In this document: piece after piece, positions 39,601 to 52,908 of the stretch
How positions within the stretch are numbered: the stretch's first letter is position 1
How the letters are laid out: the number at the start of each line of letters is the position of its first letter
DNA from: Liolophura sinensis
Lineage: Eukaryota; Mollusca; Polyplacophora; Chitonida; Chitonidae
Direction: 5' to 3'
Assembly (NCBI RefSeq): GCF_032854445.1
Contig: NW_027018241.1
Coordinates: forward strand, 1-53,016
DNA: 53,016 nt
Position numbers and translations under genes: made by a program
The notes under the pieces: model-generated
The model's database searches: none
Told to the model about the DNA's origin: nothing
Seen by the model: only the letters and a program-made list of their open reading frames with translations

Positions 39601-40195
39601 TTTATCTACGTGTAGAAAAACCACACCATTTGTACATAAAAAACACAATGTACTAGATACAGTCTGCTGTAAAAAGTACAACTGATCACTGACCCACATC
39701 AATAAGGTTCTAAAAGATGCGGAATTGGCCCAGGCATCGGCAGCTGTTTAAAAAATGGCAAATTTCCCTTTTTTCCCATGGAGTAAGAGCCGTTGCTGGG
39801 CACGTGACTATGACATCAATGATCATTCAATTGTCGCTACAGCCAAAAGTATTGGTCGGAGAGCAACGCGGTTTGCACCATTCGATTTCTCGTCACAAAA
39901 TACGTCGGATTAGCCTCTTACCAGCAGCACTGGAACAGTTTTTCCACTTTTGCATTTTTGCCTGGTCTTTTTGTTAATTTGAAATCGGATACAATCTACT
40001 ATGTACAATCGCGACTGGTCATTACTATATTCAACTTTTGACTGTAAGTTATGTGCCCTTCTGTAGCCCAGAAGACGTCAAATCTTTGGGCTAAGCCCAT
40101 TTAACTCACCCAGCAATTGTCTTACTTCTAAGTCCAAGACAATCTCAATGTCTTTATCTACGTGTAGAAAAACCACACCATTTGTACATAAAAAA
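36630..40195. repeat. ~9.4-9.9 kb-spaced duplication, left copy
   Basis: This covers monomers 67 (end) to 73 (starts 36964, 37515, 38064, 38615, 39165, 39715). The first part matches 9903 bp downstream and, after about 37.9 kb, the offset becomes about 9352 bp, so this copy has one extra monomer around 37370-37920. Shared marks are AAACCCATTAAACTC near 36790, TTTTCAGTCC near 37925, CATATTTTCCTGG near 38659 and CCCTTTTTTCC near 39766. Positions 37050-38225 hold clustered indels (CGTGGACTA, AACCGCGG, GGAAACAG, ACTCATATTC) that the partner lacks. Confidence 0.84.
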
Positions 40196-42567
40196 CACAA
40201 GGTACTAGATACAGTCTGCTGTAAAAAGTACAACTGGTCACTGAACCACATCAATAAGGTTCTAAAAGATGCGGAATTGGCCCAGGCATCGGCAGCTGTT
40301 TAAAAAATTGCAAATTTCCCTGGTTTCCATGGAGTAAGAGCCGTTGCTGGGCACGTGACTATGACATCAATGATCATTCAATTGTCGCTACAGCCAAAAG
40401 TATTGGTCGGAGAGCAACGCGGTTTGCACCATTCGATTTCTCGTGACAAAATACGTCGGATTAGCCTTTTACTAGCAGCACTGGAACAGTTTTTCCACTT
40501 TTGCATTTTTGCCTGGTCTTTTTGTTAATTGAAATCGGATACACTGTACTATGCACAATCGAGACTGGTCGTTACGATATTCAACTTTTAACTATACGTT
40601 ATGTGCCCTTCGGTAGCCCAGAAGACGTCAAATCTTTGGGCTAAGCCCATTTAACTCATCCAGCAATTGTCTTACTTTTAAGTCCAAGACAATTTCAATG
40701 TCTTTATCTACGTGTAGAAAAACCACACCATTCGTACATAAAAAACACAATGTACTAGATACAGTCTGCTGTAAAAAGTACAACTGATCACTGAACCACA
40801 TTTATAAGGTTCTAATAGATGCGGAATTGGGCCAGGCATCGGCAGCTGTTAAAAAATTGCATATTTCCCTGGTTTCCATGGAGTAAGAGCCGTTGCTGGG
40901 CACGTGACTATGACATCAATGATCATTCAATTGTCGCTACAGCCAAAAGTATTAGTCGGAGAGCAACGCAGTTTGCACCATTCGATTTTTCGTCACAAAA
41001 TACGTCGGATTAGCCTCTTACCAGCAGCACTGGAACAGTTTTTCCACTTTTGCATTTTTGCCTGGTCTTTTTGTTAATTTGAAATCGGATACAATCTACT
41101 ATGTACAATCGCGACTGGTCATTACTATATTCAACTTTTGACTGTAAGTTATGTGCCCTTCTGTAGCCCAGAAGACGTCAAATCTTTGGGCTAAGCCCAT
41201 TTAACTCACCCAGCAATTGTCTTACTTCTAAGTCCAAGACAATCTCAATGTCTTTATCTACGTGTAGAAAAACCACACCATTTGTACATAAAAAACACAA
41301 TGTACTAGATACAGTCTGCTGTAAAAAGTACAACTGATCACTGACCCACATCAATAAGGTTCTAAAAGATGCGGAATTGGCCCAGGCATCGGCAGCTGTT
41401 TAAAAAATTGCAAATTTCCCTGGTTTCCATGGAGTAAGAGCCGTTGCTGGGCACGTGACTATGACATCAATGATCATTCAATTGTCGCTACAGCCAAAAG
41501 TATTGGTCGGAGAGCAACGCGGTTTGCACCATTCGATTTCTCGTCACAAAATACGTCGGATTAGCCTCTTACCAGCAGCACTGGAACAGTTTTTCCACTT
41601 TTGCATTTTTGCCTGGTCTTTTTGTTAATTGAAATCGGATACACTGTACTATGCACAATCGCGACTGGTCGTTACTATATTCAACTTTTAACTATACGTT
41701 ATGTGCCCTTCGGTAGTCCAGAAGACGTCAAATCTTTGGGCTAAGCCCATTTAACTCATCCAGCAATTGTCTTACTTCTAAGTCCAAGACAATCTCAATG
41801 TCTTTATCTCCGTGTAGAAAAACCACACCATTTGTACATAAAAAACACAAAGTACTAGATACAGTCTGCTGTAAAAAGTACAACTGATCACTGACGCACA
41901 TCAATAAGGTTCTAAAAGATGCGCAAATGACCCAGGCATCGGCAGCTGTTTAAAAAATTGCAAATTTCCCTGGTTTCCATGGAGTAAGAGCCGTTGCTGG
42001 GCACGTGACTATGACATCAATGATCATTCAATTGTCGCTACAGCCAAAAGTATTGGTCGGAGAGCAACGCGGTTTGCACCATTCGATTTCTCGTGACAAA
42101 ATACGTCGGATTAGCCTCTTACCAGCAGCACTGGAACAGTTTTTCCACTTTTGCATTTTTGCCTGATGTTTTTGTTAATTTGAAATCGGATACAATCTAC
42201 TATGTACAATCGCGACTGGTCATTACTATATTCAACTTTTGACTGTAAGTTATGTGCCCTTCTGTAGCCCAGAAGACGTCAAATCTTTGGGCTAAGCCCA
42301 TTTAACTCACCCAGCAATTGTCTTACTTCTAAGTCCAAGACAATCTCAATGTCTTTATCTACGTGTAGAAAAAACCACACCATTCGTACATAAAAAAACA
42401 CAATGTACTAGATACAGTCTGCTGTAAAAAGTACAACTGATCACTGAACCACATTTATAAGGTTCTAATAGATGCGGAATTGGGCCAGGCATCGGCAGCT
42501 GTTAAAAAATTGCATATTTCCCTGGTTTCCATGGAGTAAGAGCCGTTGCTGGGCACGTGACTATGAC
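40063..42567. repeat. 14-monomer-spaced duplication (7703 bp), right copy
   Basis: This spans parts of monomers 73-78 (40267, 40817, 41367, 41917, 42470) and carries the same private variants as its partner. Differences include CTTTTACTAGC near 40466, TCTCCGTGTAG near 41808 and AATGACCC near 41926. It diverges near 42567, where TGACGTCAATG replaces TGACATCAATG. That change creates a full TGACGTCA site. Confidence 0.85.
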
Positions 42568-44253
42568 GTCAATGATCATTCAATTGTCGCTACAGCCAAA
42601 AGTATTGGTCGGAAGGCAACGCGGTTTGCACCATTCGATTTCTCGTGACAAAATACGTCGGATTAGCCTCTTACCAGCAGCACTGGAACAGTTTTTCCAC
42701 TTTTGCATTTTTGCCTGGTCTTTTTGTTAATTGAAATCGGATACACTGTACTATGCACAATCGCGACTGGTCGTTACTATATTCAACTTTTAACTATACG
42801 TTATGTGCCCTTCGGTAGCCCAGAAGACGTCAAATCTGTGGGCTAAGCCCATTTAACTCACCCAGCAATTGTCTTACTTTTAAGTCCAAGACAATCTCAA
42901 TGTCTTTATCTACGTGTAGAAAAACCACACCATTTGTACATAAAAAACACAAGGTACTAGATACAGTCTGCTGTAAAAAGTACAACTGATCACTGAACCA
43001 CATCTATAAGGCTCTAATAGATGCGGAATTGGCCAAGGCATCGGCAGCTGTTTAGAAAATTGCATATTTCCCTGGTTTCCATGGAGTAAGAGCCGTTGCT
43101 GGGCACGTGACTATGACATCAATGATCATTCAATTGTCGCTACAGCCAAAAGTATTGGTCGGAGAGCAACGCGGTTTGCACCATTCGATTTCTCGTGACA
43201 AAATACGTCGGATTAGCCTCTTACCAGCAGCACTGGAACAGTTTTTCCACTTTTGCATTTTTGCCTGGTCTTTTTGTTAATTGAAATCGGCTACACTGTA
43301 CTATGCACAATCGCGACTGGTCGTTACTATATTCAACTTTTGACTGTAAGTTATGTGCCCTTCTGTAGCCCAGAAGACGTCAAATCTGTGGGCTAAGCCC
43401 ATTTAACTCACCCAGCAATTGTCTTACTTTTAAGTCCAAGACAATCTCAATGTCTTTATCTACGTGTAGAAAAACCACACCATTTGTACATAAAAAACAC
43501 AAGGTACTAGATACAGTCTGCTGTAAAAAGTACAACTGATCACTGAACCACATCTATAAGGCTCTAATAGATGCGGAATTGGGCCAGGCATCGGCAGCTG
43601 TTAAAAAATTGCATATTTCCCTGGTTTCCATTGAGTAAGAGCCGTTGCTGGGCACGTGACTATGACATCAATGATCATTCAATTGTCGCTACAGCCAAAA
43701 GTATTGGTCGGAGAGCAACGCGGTTTGCACCATTCGATTTCTCGTCACAAAATACGTCGGATTAGCCTCTTACCAGCAGCACTGGAACAGTTTTTCCACT
43801 TTTGCATTTTTGCCTGGTCTTTTTGTTAATTGAAATCGGCTACACTGTACTATGCACAATCGCGACTGGTCGTTACTATATTCAACTTTTGACTGTAAGT
43901 TATGTGCCCTTCTGTAGCCCAGAAGACGTCAAATCTGTGGGCTAAGCCCATTTAACTCACCCAGCAATTGTCTTACTTTTAAGTCCAAGACAATCTCAAT
44001 GTCTTTATCTACGTGTAGAAAAACCACACCATTTGTACATAAAAAACACAAGGTACTAGATACAGTCTGCTGTAAAAAGTACAACTGATCACTGAACCAC
44101 ATCTATAAGGCTCTAATAGATGCGGAATTGGGCCAGGCATCGGCAGCTGTTAAAAAATTGCATATTTCCCTGGTTTCCATTGAGTAAGAGCCGTTGCTGG
44201 GCACGTGACTATGACATCAATGATCATTCAATTGTGGCTACAGCCAAACGTAA
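42054..44253. repeat. Late HOR 4-mer (~2199 bp), copy 1
   Basis: Monomers 78-81 (starts 42470, 43019, 43569, 44118) with flanks. Shared with copy 2 are GCCTGATGTTTTTG near 42162, CATAAAAAAACAC near 42389, TGACGTCAATG near 42565, CGGAAGGCAACG near 42610 and CAAATCTGTGGG from 42831. Units 78-80 are A/B hybrids: class A up to GGTCGTTAC, then class B states such as TTGACTGTAAG or CTCACCC. Units 79 and 80 also have CGGCTACACTG in place of CGGATACACTG. Confidence 0.9.
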
Positions 44254-46562
44254 TGGTCGGAGAGCAACGCGGTTTGCACCATTCGATTTCTCGTGACAAA
44301 ATACGTCGGATTAGCCTCTTACCAGCAGCACTGGAACAGTTTTTCCACTTTTGCATTTTTGCCTGATGTTTTTGTTAATTTGAAATCGGATACAATCTAC
44401 TATGTACAATCGCGACTGGTCATTACTATATTCAACTTTTGACTGTAAGTTATGTGCCCTTCTGTAGCCCAGAAGACGTCAAATCTTTGGGCTAAGCCCA
44501 TTTAACTCACCCAGCAATTGTCTTACTTCTAAGTCCAAGACAATCTCAATGTCTTTATCTACGTGTAGAAAAACCACACCATTCGTACATAAAAAAACAC
44601 AATGTACTAGATACAGTCTGCTGTAAAAAGTACAACTGATCACTGAACCACATTTATAAGGTTCTAATAGATGCGGAATTGGGCCAGGCATCGGCAGCTG
44701 TTAAAAAATTGCATATTTCCCTGGTTTCCATGGAGTAAGAGCCGTTGCTGGGCACGTGACTATGACGTCAATGATCATTCAATTGTCGCTACAGCCAAAA
44801 GTATTGGTCGGAAGGCAACGCGGTTTGCACCATTCGATTTCTCGTGACAAAATACGTCGGATTAGCCTCTTACCAGCAGCACTGGAACAGTTTTTCCACT
44901 TTTGCATTTTTGCCTGGTGTTTTTGTTAATTGAAATCGGATACACTGTACTATGCACAATCGCGACTGGTCGTTACTATATTCAACTTTTAACTATACGT
45001 TATGTGCCCTTCGGTAGCCCAGAAGACGTCAAATCTGTGGGCTAAGCCCATTTAACTCACCCAGCAATTGTCTTACTTTTAAGTCCAAGACAATCTCAAT
45101 GTCTTTATCTACGTGTAGAAAAACCACACCATTTGTACATAAAAAACACAAGGTACTAGATACAGTCTGCTGTAAAAAGTACAACTGATCACTGAACCAC
45201 ATCTATAAGGCTCTAATAGATGCGGAATTGGCCAAGGCATCGGCAGCTGTTTAGAAAATTGCATATTTCCCTGGTTTCCATGGAGTAAGAGCCGTTGCTG
45301 GGCACGTGACTATGACATCAATGATCATTCAATTGTCGCTACAGCCAAAAGTATTGGTCGGAGAGCAACGCGGTTTGCACCATTCGATTTCTCGTGACAA
45401 AATACGTCGGATTAGCCTCTTACCAGCAGCACTGGAACAGTTTTTCCACTTTTGCATTTTTGCCTGGTCTTTTTGTTAATTGAAATCGGCTACACTGTAC
45501 TATGCACAATCGCGACTGGTCGTTACTATATTCAACTTTTGACTGTAAGTTATGTGCCCTTCTGTAGCCCAGAAGACGTCAAATCTGTGGGCTAAGCCCA
45601 TTTAACTCACCCAGCAATTGTCTTACTTTTAAGTCCAAGACAATCTCAATGTCTTTATCTACGTGTAGAAAAACCACACCATTTGTACATAAAAAACACA
45701 AGGTACTAGATACAGTCTGCTGTAAAAAGTACAACTGATCACTGAACCACATCTATAAGGCTCTAATAGATGCGGAATTGGGCCAGGCATCGGCAGCTGT
45801 TAAAAAATTGCATATTTCCCTGGTTTCCATTGAGTAAGAGCCGTTGCTGGGCACGTGACTATGACATCAATGATCATTCAATTGTCGCTACAGCCAAAAG
45901 TATTGGTCGGAGAGCAACGCGGTTTGCACCATTCGATTTCTCGTCACAAAATACGTCGGATTAGCCTCTTACCAGCAGCACTGGAACAGTTTTTCCACTT
46001 TTGCATTTTTGCCTGGTCTTTTTGTTAATTGAAATCGGCTACACTGTACTATGCACAATCGCGACTGGTCGTTACTATATTCAACTTTTGACTGTAAGTT
46101 ATGTGCCCTTCTGTAGCCCAGAAGACGTCAAATCTGTGGGCTAAGCCCATTTAACTCACCCAGCAATTGTCTTACTTTTAAGTCCAAGACAATCTCAATG
46201 TCTTTATCTACGTGTAGAAAAACCACACCATTTGTACATAAAAAACACAAGGTACTAGATACAGTCTGCTGTAAAAAGTACAACTGATCACTGAACCACA
46301 TCTATAAGGCTCTAATAGATGCGGAATTGGGCCAGGCATCGGCAGCTGTTAAAAAATTGCATATTTCCCTGGTTTCCATTGAGTAAGAGCCGTTGCTGGG
46401 CACGTGACTATGACATCAATGATCATTCAATTGTGGCTACAGCCAAAAGTAATGGTCGGAGAGCAACGCGGTTTGCACCATTCGATTTCTCGTGACAAAA
46501 TACGTCGGATTAGCCTCTTACCAGCAGCACTGGAACAGTTTTTCCACTTTTGCATTTTTGCC
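44254..46562. repeat. Late HOR 4-mer (~2199 bp), copy 2
   Basis: Monomers 82-85 (starts 44669, 45218, 45768, 46317) repeat copy 1 with the same hybrids. Small differences are GCCTGGTGTTTTTG near 44915 here and AAACGTAATGG near 44247 only in copy 1. The block ends near 46562, where GGTCTTTTTG replaces GATGTTTTTG and the final unit becomes class B'. Confidence 0.9.
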
Positions 46563-49545
46563 TGGTCTTTTTGTTAATTTGAAATCGGATACAATCTACT
46601 ATGTACAATCGCGACTGGTCATGACTATATTCAACTTTTGACTATAAGTTATGTGCCCTTCTGTAGCCTAGAAGACGTCAAATCTTTGGGCTAAACCCAT
46701 TAAACTCACCCAGCAATTGTCTTACTTCTAAGTCCAAGACAATCTCAATGTCTTTATCTGCGTGTAGAAAAACCACACCATTTGTACATAAAAAACACAA
46801 AGTACTAGATACAGTCTGCTGTAAAAAGTACAACTGATCACTGACCCACATCTATAAGGTTCTAATAGATGCGGAATTGGGCCAGGCATCGGCAGCTGTT
46901 AAAAAATTGCATATTTCCCTGGTTTCCATGGAGTAAGAGCCGTTGCTGGGCACGTGACTATGACATCAATGATCATTCAATTGTCGCTACAGCCAAAAGT
47001 ATTGGTCGGAGAGCAACGCGGTTTGCACCATTCGATTTCTCGTCACAAAATACGTCGGATTAGCCTCTTACCAGCAGCACTGGAACAGTTTTTCCACTTT
47101 TGCATATTTGCCTGGTCTTTTTGTTAATTGAAATCGGATACACTGTACTATGCACAATCGCGACTGGTCGTTACTATATTCAACTTTTAACTATACGTTA
47201 TGTGCCCTTCGGTAGCCCAGAAGACGTCAAATCTTTGGGCTAAGCCCATTTAACTCATCCAGCAATTGTCTTACTTTTCAGTCCAAGACAATCTCAATGT
47301 CTTTATCTACGTGTAGAAAAACCACACCATTTGTACATAAAAAACACAAGGTACTAGATACAGTCTGCTGTAAAAAGTACAACTGATCACTGACCCACAT
47401 CAATAAGGTTCTAAAAGATGCGGAATTGGCCCAGGCATCGGCAGCTGTTTAGAAAATTGCAAATTTCCCTGGTTTCCATGGAGTAAGAGCCGTTGCTGGG
47501 CACGTGACTATGACATCAATGATCATTCAATTGTCGCTACAGCCAAAAGTATTGGTCGGAGAGCAACGCGGTTTGCACCATTCGATTTCTCGTCACAAAA
47601 TACGTCGGATTAGCCTCTTACCAGCAGCACTGGAACAGTTTTTCCACTTTTGCATTTTTGCCTGGTGTTTTTGTTAATTTGAAATCGGATACACTGTACT
47701 ATGCACAATCGCGACTGGTCGTTACTATATTCAACTTTTAACTATACGTTATGTGCCCTTCGGTAGCCCAGAAGACGTCAAATCTTTGGGCTAAGCCCAT
47801 TTAACTCATCCAGCAATTGTCTTACTTTTAAGTCCAAGACAATCTCAATGTCTTTATCTACGTGTAGAAAAACCACACCATTCGTACATAAAAAAAACAA
47901 TGTACTAGATACAGTCTGCTGTAAACAGTACAACTGATCACTGACCCACATCAATAAGGTTCTAATAGATGCGGAATTGGGCCAGGCATCGGCAGCTGTT
48001 AAAAAATTGCATATTTTCCTGGTTTCCATGGAGTAAGAGCCGTTGCTGGGCACGTGACTATGACATCAATGATCATTCAATTGTCGCTACAGCCAAAAGT
48101 ATTAGTCGGAGAGCAACGCGGTTTGCACCATTCGATTTCTCGTCACAAAATACGTCGGATTAGCCTCTTACCAGCAGCACTGGAACAGTTTTTCCACTTT
48201 TGCATTTTTGCCTGGTCTTTTTGTTAATTTGAAATCGGATACAATCTACTATGTACAATCGCGACTGGTCATTACTATATTCAACTTTTGACTGTAAGTT
48301 ATGTGCCCTTCTGTAGCCCAGAAGACGTCAAATCTTTGGGCTAAGCCCATTTAACTCACCCAGCAATTGTCTTACTTCTAAGTCCAAGACAATCTCAATG
48401 TCTTTATCTACGTGTAGAAAAACCACACCATTTGTACATAAAAAACACAATGTACTAGATACAGTCTGCTGTAAAAAGTACAACTGATCACTGACCCACA
48501 TCAATAAGGTTCTAAAAGATGCGGAATTGGCCCAGGCATCGGCAGCTGTTTAAAAAATTGCAAATTTCCCTGGTTTCCATGGAGTAAGAGCCGTTGCTGG
48601 GCACGTGACTATGACATCAATGATCATTCAATTGTCGCTACAGCCAAAAGTATTGGTCGGAGAGCAACGCGGTTTGCACCATTCGATTTCTCGTGACAAA
48701 ATACGTCGGATTAGCCTCTTACTAGCAGCACTGGAACAGTTTTTCCACTTTTGCATTTTTGCCTGGTCTTTTTGTTAATTGAAATCGGATACACTGTACT
48801 ATGCACAATCGAGACTGGTCGTTACTATATTCAACTTTTAACTATACGTTATGTGCCCTTCGGTAGCCCAGAAGACGTCAAATCTTTGGGCTAAGCCCAT
48901 TTAACTCATCCAGCAATTGTCTTACTTTTAAGTCCAAGACAATCTCAATGTCTTTATCTACGTGTAGAAAAACCACACCATTTGTACATAAAAAACACAA
49001 TGTACTAGATACAGTCTGCTGTAAAAAGTACAACTGATCACTGACCCACATCAATAAGGTTCTAAAAGATGCGGAATTGGCCCAGGCATCGGCAGCTGTT
49101 TAAAAAATGGCAAATTTCCCTTTTTTCCATGGAGTAAGAGCCGTTGCTGGGCACGTGACTATGACATCAATGATCATTCAATTGTGGCTACAGCCAAAAG
49201 TATTGGTCGGAGAGCAACGCGGTTTGCACCATTCGATTTCTCGTCACAAAATACGTCGGATTAGCCTCTTACCAGCAGCACTGGAACAGTTTTTCCACTT
49301 TTGCATTTTTGCCTGGTCTTTTTGTTAATTTGAAATCGGATACAATCTACTATGTACAATCGCGACTGGTCATTACTATATTCAACTTTTGACTGTAAGT
49401 TATGTGCCCTTCTGTAGCCAGAAGACGTCAAATCTTTGGGCTAAGCCCATTTAACTCACCCAGCAATTGTCTTACTTCTAAGTCCAAGACAATCTCAATG
49501 TCTTTATCTACGTGTAGAAAAACCACACCATTTGTACATAAAAAA
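46530..49545. repeat. ~9.4-9.9 kb-spaced duplication, right copy
   Basis: This covers monomers 85 (end) to 90 (starts 46867, 47416, 47967, 48517, 49067). It has the same private variants as the left copy (TTTTCAGTCC near 47275, CATATTTTCCTGG near 48010, CCCTTTTTTCC near 49118) but is one monomer shorter and lacks the indel cluster. Monomers 89-90 are themselves followed by a similar pair, 91-92, which repeats CCCTTTTTTCC near 50217. Confidence 0.84.
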
Positions 49546-49615
49546 CACAATGTACTAGATACAGTCTGCTGTAAAAAGTACAACTGATCACTGACCCACA
49601 TCAATAAGGTTCTAA

Positions 49616-52600
49616 AGATGCGGAATTGGCCCAGGCATTGGCAGCTGTTTAAAAATTGCAAATTTCCCTGGTTTCCATGGAGTAAGAGCCGTTGCTGGGC
49701 ACGTGACTATGACATCAATGATCATTCAATTGTCGCTACAGCCAAAAGTATTGGTCGGAGAGCAACGCGGTTTGCACCATTCGATTTCTCGTGACAAAAT
49801 ACGTCGGATTAGCCTCTTACTAGCAGCACTGGAACAGTTTTTCCACTTTTGCATTTTTGCCTGGTCTTTTTGTTAATTGAAATCTGATACACTGTACTAT
49901 GCACAATCGAGACTGGTCGTTACTATATTCAACTTTTAACTATACGTTATGGTGCCCTTCGGTAGCCCAGAAGACGTCAAATCTTTGGGCTAAGCCCATT
50001 TAACTCATCCAGCAATTGTCTTACTTTTAAGTCCAAGACAATCTCAATGTCTTTATCTACGTGTAGAAAAACCACACCATTTGTACATAAAAAACACAAT
50101 GTACTAGATACAGTCTGCTGTAAAAAGTACAACTGATCACTGACCCACATCAATAAGGTTCTAAAAGATGCGGAATTGGCCCAGGCATCGGCAGCTGTTT
50201 AAAAAATGGCAAATTTCCCTTTTTTCCATGGAGTAAGAGCCGTTGCTGGGCACGTGACTATGACATCAATGATCATTCAATTGCCGCTACAGCCAAAAGT
50301 ATTGGTCGGAGAGCAACGCGGTTTGCACCATTCGATTTCTCGTCACAAATACGTCGGATTAGTCTCTTACCAGTAGCACTCGAACGGTTTTTCCACTTTT
50401 GCATTTTTGCCTGGTCTTTTTGTTAATTGAAATCGGATACACTGTACTATGCACAATCGCGACTGGTCATTATTATATTCAACTTTTGACTATACGTTAT
50501 GTGCCCTTCTGTAGCCCAGAAGACGTCAAATCTTTGGGCTAAACCCATTAAACTCACCCAGCAATTGTCTTACTTCTAAGTCCAAGACAATCTCAATGTC
50601 TTTATCTACGTGTAGAAAAAACCACACCATTTGTACATAAAAAACACAAGGTACTAGATACAGTCTGCTGTAAAAAGTACAACTGATCACTGACCCACAT
50701 CAATAAGGTTCTAATAGATGCGGAATTGGCCCCAGGCATCGGCAGCTGTTTAAAAAATTGCAAATTTCCCTGGTTTCCATGGAGTAAGAGCCGTTGCTGG
50801 GCACGTGACTATGACATCAATGATCATTCAATTGTCGCTACAGCCAAAAGTATTATTCGGAGAGCAACGCGGTTTGCACCATTCGATTTCTCGTGACAAA
50901 ATACGTCGCATTAGCCTCTTACCAGCAGCACTGGAACAGTTTTCCACTTTTGCATTTTGCCTGGTCTTTTTGTTAATTGAAATCGGATACACTGTACTAT
51001 GCACAATCGCGACTGGTCGTTACTATATTCAACTTTTTACTATACGTTATGTGCCCTTCGGTAGCCCAGAAGACGTCAAATCTTTGGGCTAAGCCCATTT
51101 AACTCATCCAGCAATTGTCTTACTTTTAAGTCAAGACAATCTCAATGTCTTTATCTGCGTGTAGAAAAACCACACCATTCGTACATAAAAAACACAATGT
51201 ACTAGATACAGTCTGCTGTAAAAAGTACAACTGATCACTGAACCACATTTATAAGGTTCTAATAGATGCGGAATTGGGCCAGGCATCGGCAGCTGTTTAA
51301 AAAATTGCAAATTTCCCTGGTTTCCATGGAGTAAGAGCCGTTGCTGGGCACGTGACTATGACATCAATGATCATTCAATTGTCGCTACAGCCAAAAGTAT
51401 TGGTCGGAGAGCAACGCGGTTTGCACCATTCGATTTCTCGTCACAAAATACGTCGGATTAGCCTCTTACCAGCAGCACTGGAACAGTTTTCCACTTTTGC
51501 ATTTTTGCCTGGTCTTTTTGTTAATTTGAAATCGGATACAATCTACTATGTACCATCGCGACTGGTCATGGCTATATTCAACTTTTGACTATAAGTTATG
51601 TGCCCTTCTGTAGCGCAGAAGACGTCAAATCTTTGGGCTAAACCCATTTAACTCACCCAGCAATTGTCTTACTTCTAAGTCCAAGACAATCTCAATGTCT
51701 TTATCTACGTGTAGAAAAACCACACCATTTGTACATAAAAAACACAAGGTACTAGATACAGTCTGCTGTAAAAAGTACAACTGATCACTGACCCACATCA
51801 ATAAGGTTCTAAAAGATGCGGAATTGGCCCAGGCATCGGCAGCTGTTTAAAAAATTGCAAATTTCCTGGTTTCCATGGAGTAAGAGCCGTTGCTGGGCAC
51901 GTGACTATGACATCAATGATCATTCAATTGTCGCTACAGCCAAAAGTATTGGTCGGAGAGCAACGCGGTTTGCACCATTCGATTTCTCGTGACAAAATAC
52001 GTCGGATTAGCCTCTTACCAGCAGCACTGGAACAGTTTTTCCACTTTTGCATATTTGCCTGGTCTTTTTGTTAATTGAATCGGATACACTGTACTATGCA
52101 CAATCGCGACTGGTCGTTACTATATTCAACTTTTAACTATACGTTATGTGCCCTTCGGTAGCCCAGAAGACGTCAAATCTTTGGGCTAAGCCCATTTAAC
52201 TCATCCAGCAATTGTCTTACTTTTAAGTCAAGACAATCTCAATGTCTTTATCTACGTGTAGAAAAACCACACCATTCGTACATAAAAATCACAATGTACT
52301 AGATACAGTCTGCTGTAAAAAGTACAACTGATCACTGACGCACATCAATAAGGTTCTAAAAGATGCGGAATGCCCAGGCATCGGCAGCTGTTTAAAAAAT
52401 TGCAAATTTCCCTGGTTTCCATGGAGTAAGAGCCGTTGCTGGGCACGTGACTATGACATCAATGATCATTCAATTGTCGCTACAGCCAAAAGTATTGGTC
52501 GGAGAGCAACGCGGTTTGCACCATTCGATTTCTCGTCACAAAATACGTCGGATTAGCCTCTTACCAGCAGCACTGGAACAGTTTTTCCACTTTTGCATTT

Positions 52601-52908
52601 TTGCCTGGTCTTTTGTTAATTTGAAATCGGATACAATCTACTATGTACAATCGCGACTGGTCATTACTATATTCAACTTTTGACTGTAAGTTATGTGCCC
52701 TTCTGTAGCCCAGAAGACGTCAAATCTTTGGGCTAAGCCCATTTAACTCACCCAGCAATTGTCTTACTTCTAAGTCCAAGACAATCTCAATGTCTTTATC
52801 TACGTGTAGAAAAACCACACCATTTGTACATAAAAAACACAATGTACTAGATACAGTCTGCTGTAAAAAGTACAACTGATCACTGACCCACATCAATAAG
52901 GTTCTAAA
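49616..52908. repeat. Monomers 91-96, right portion
   Basis: Units start at 49616, 50166, 50716, 51264, 51814 and 52361, with classes A h A B' A B. Unit lengths of 547-550 bp are slightly short because of single-base losses (TCACAAATACG near 50344, AAGTCAAGAC near 51128 and 52225, GCGGAATGCCC near 52365, GAATCGGATA near 52076). Unit 92 is a hybrid with several private substitutions (ATTGCCGC, CAGTAGCACTCGAACGG, GTCATTATTATATTC). Unit 93 shares TTATTCGGAG and CATTTTGCC with unit 53, about 22 kb upstream. Confidence 0.88.

Noticed and set aside
281-52683. Many open reading frames of 61-99 codons on both strands, recurring once per monomer
   Set aside because: They are the same two or three frames of the repeat, overlap on opposite strands, change length with every indel, and show no domain, signal peptide or conserved start context. 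A 550-bp unit is not a multiple of three, so no frame can run through successive monomers. They are accidental.
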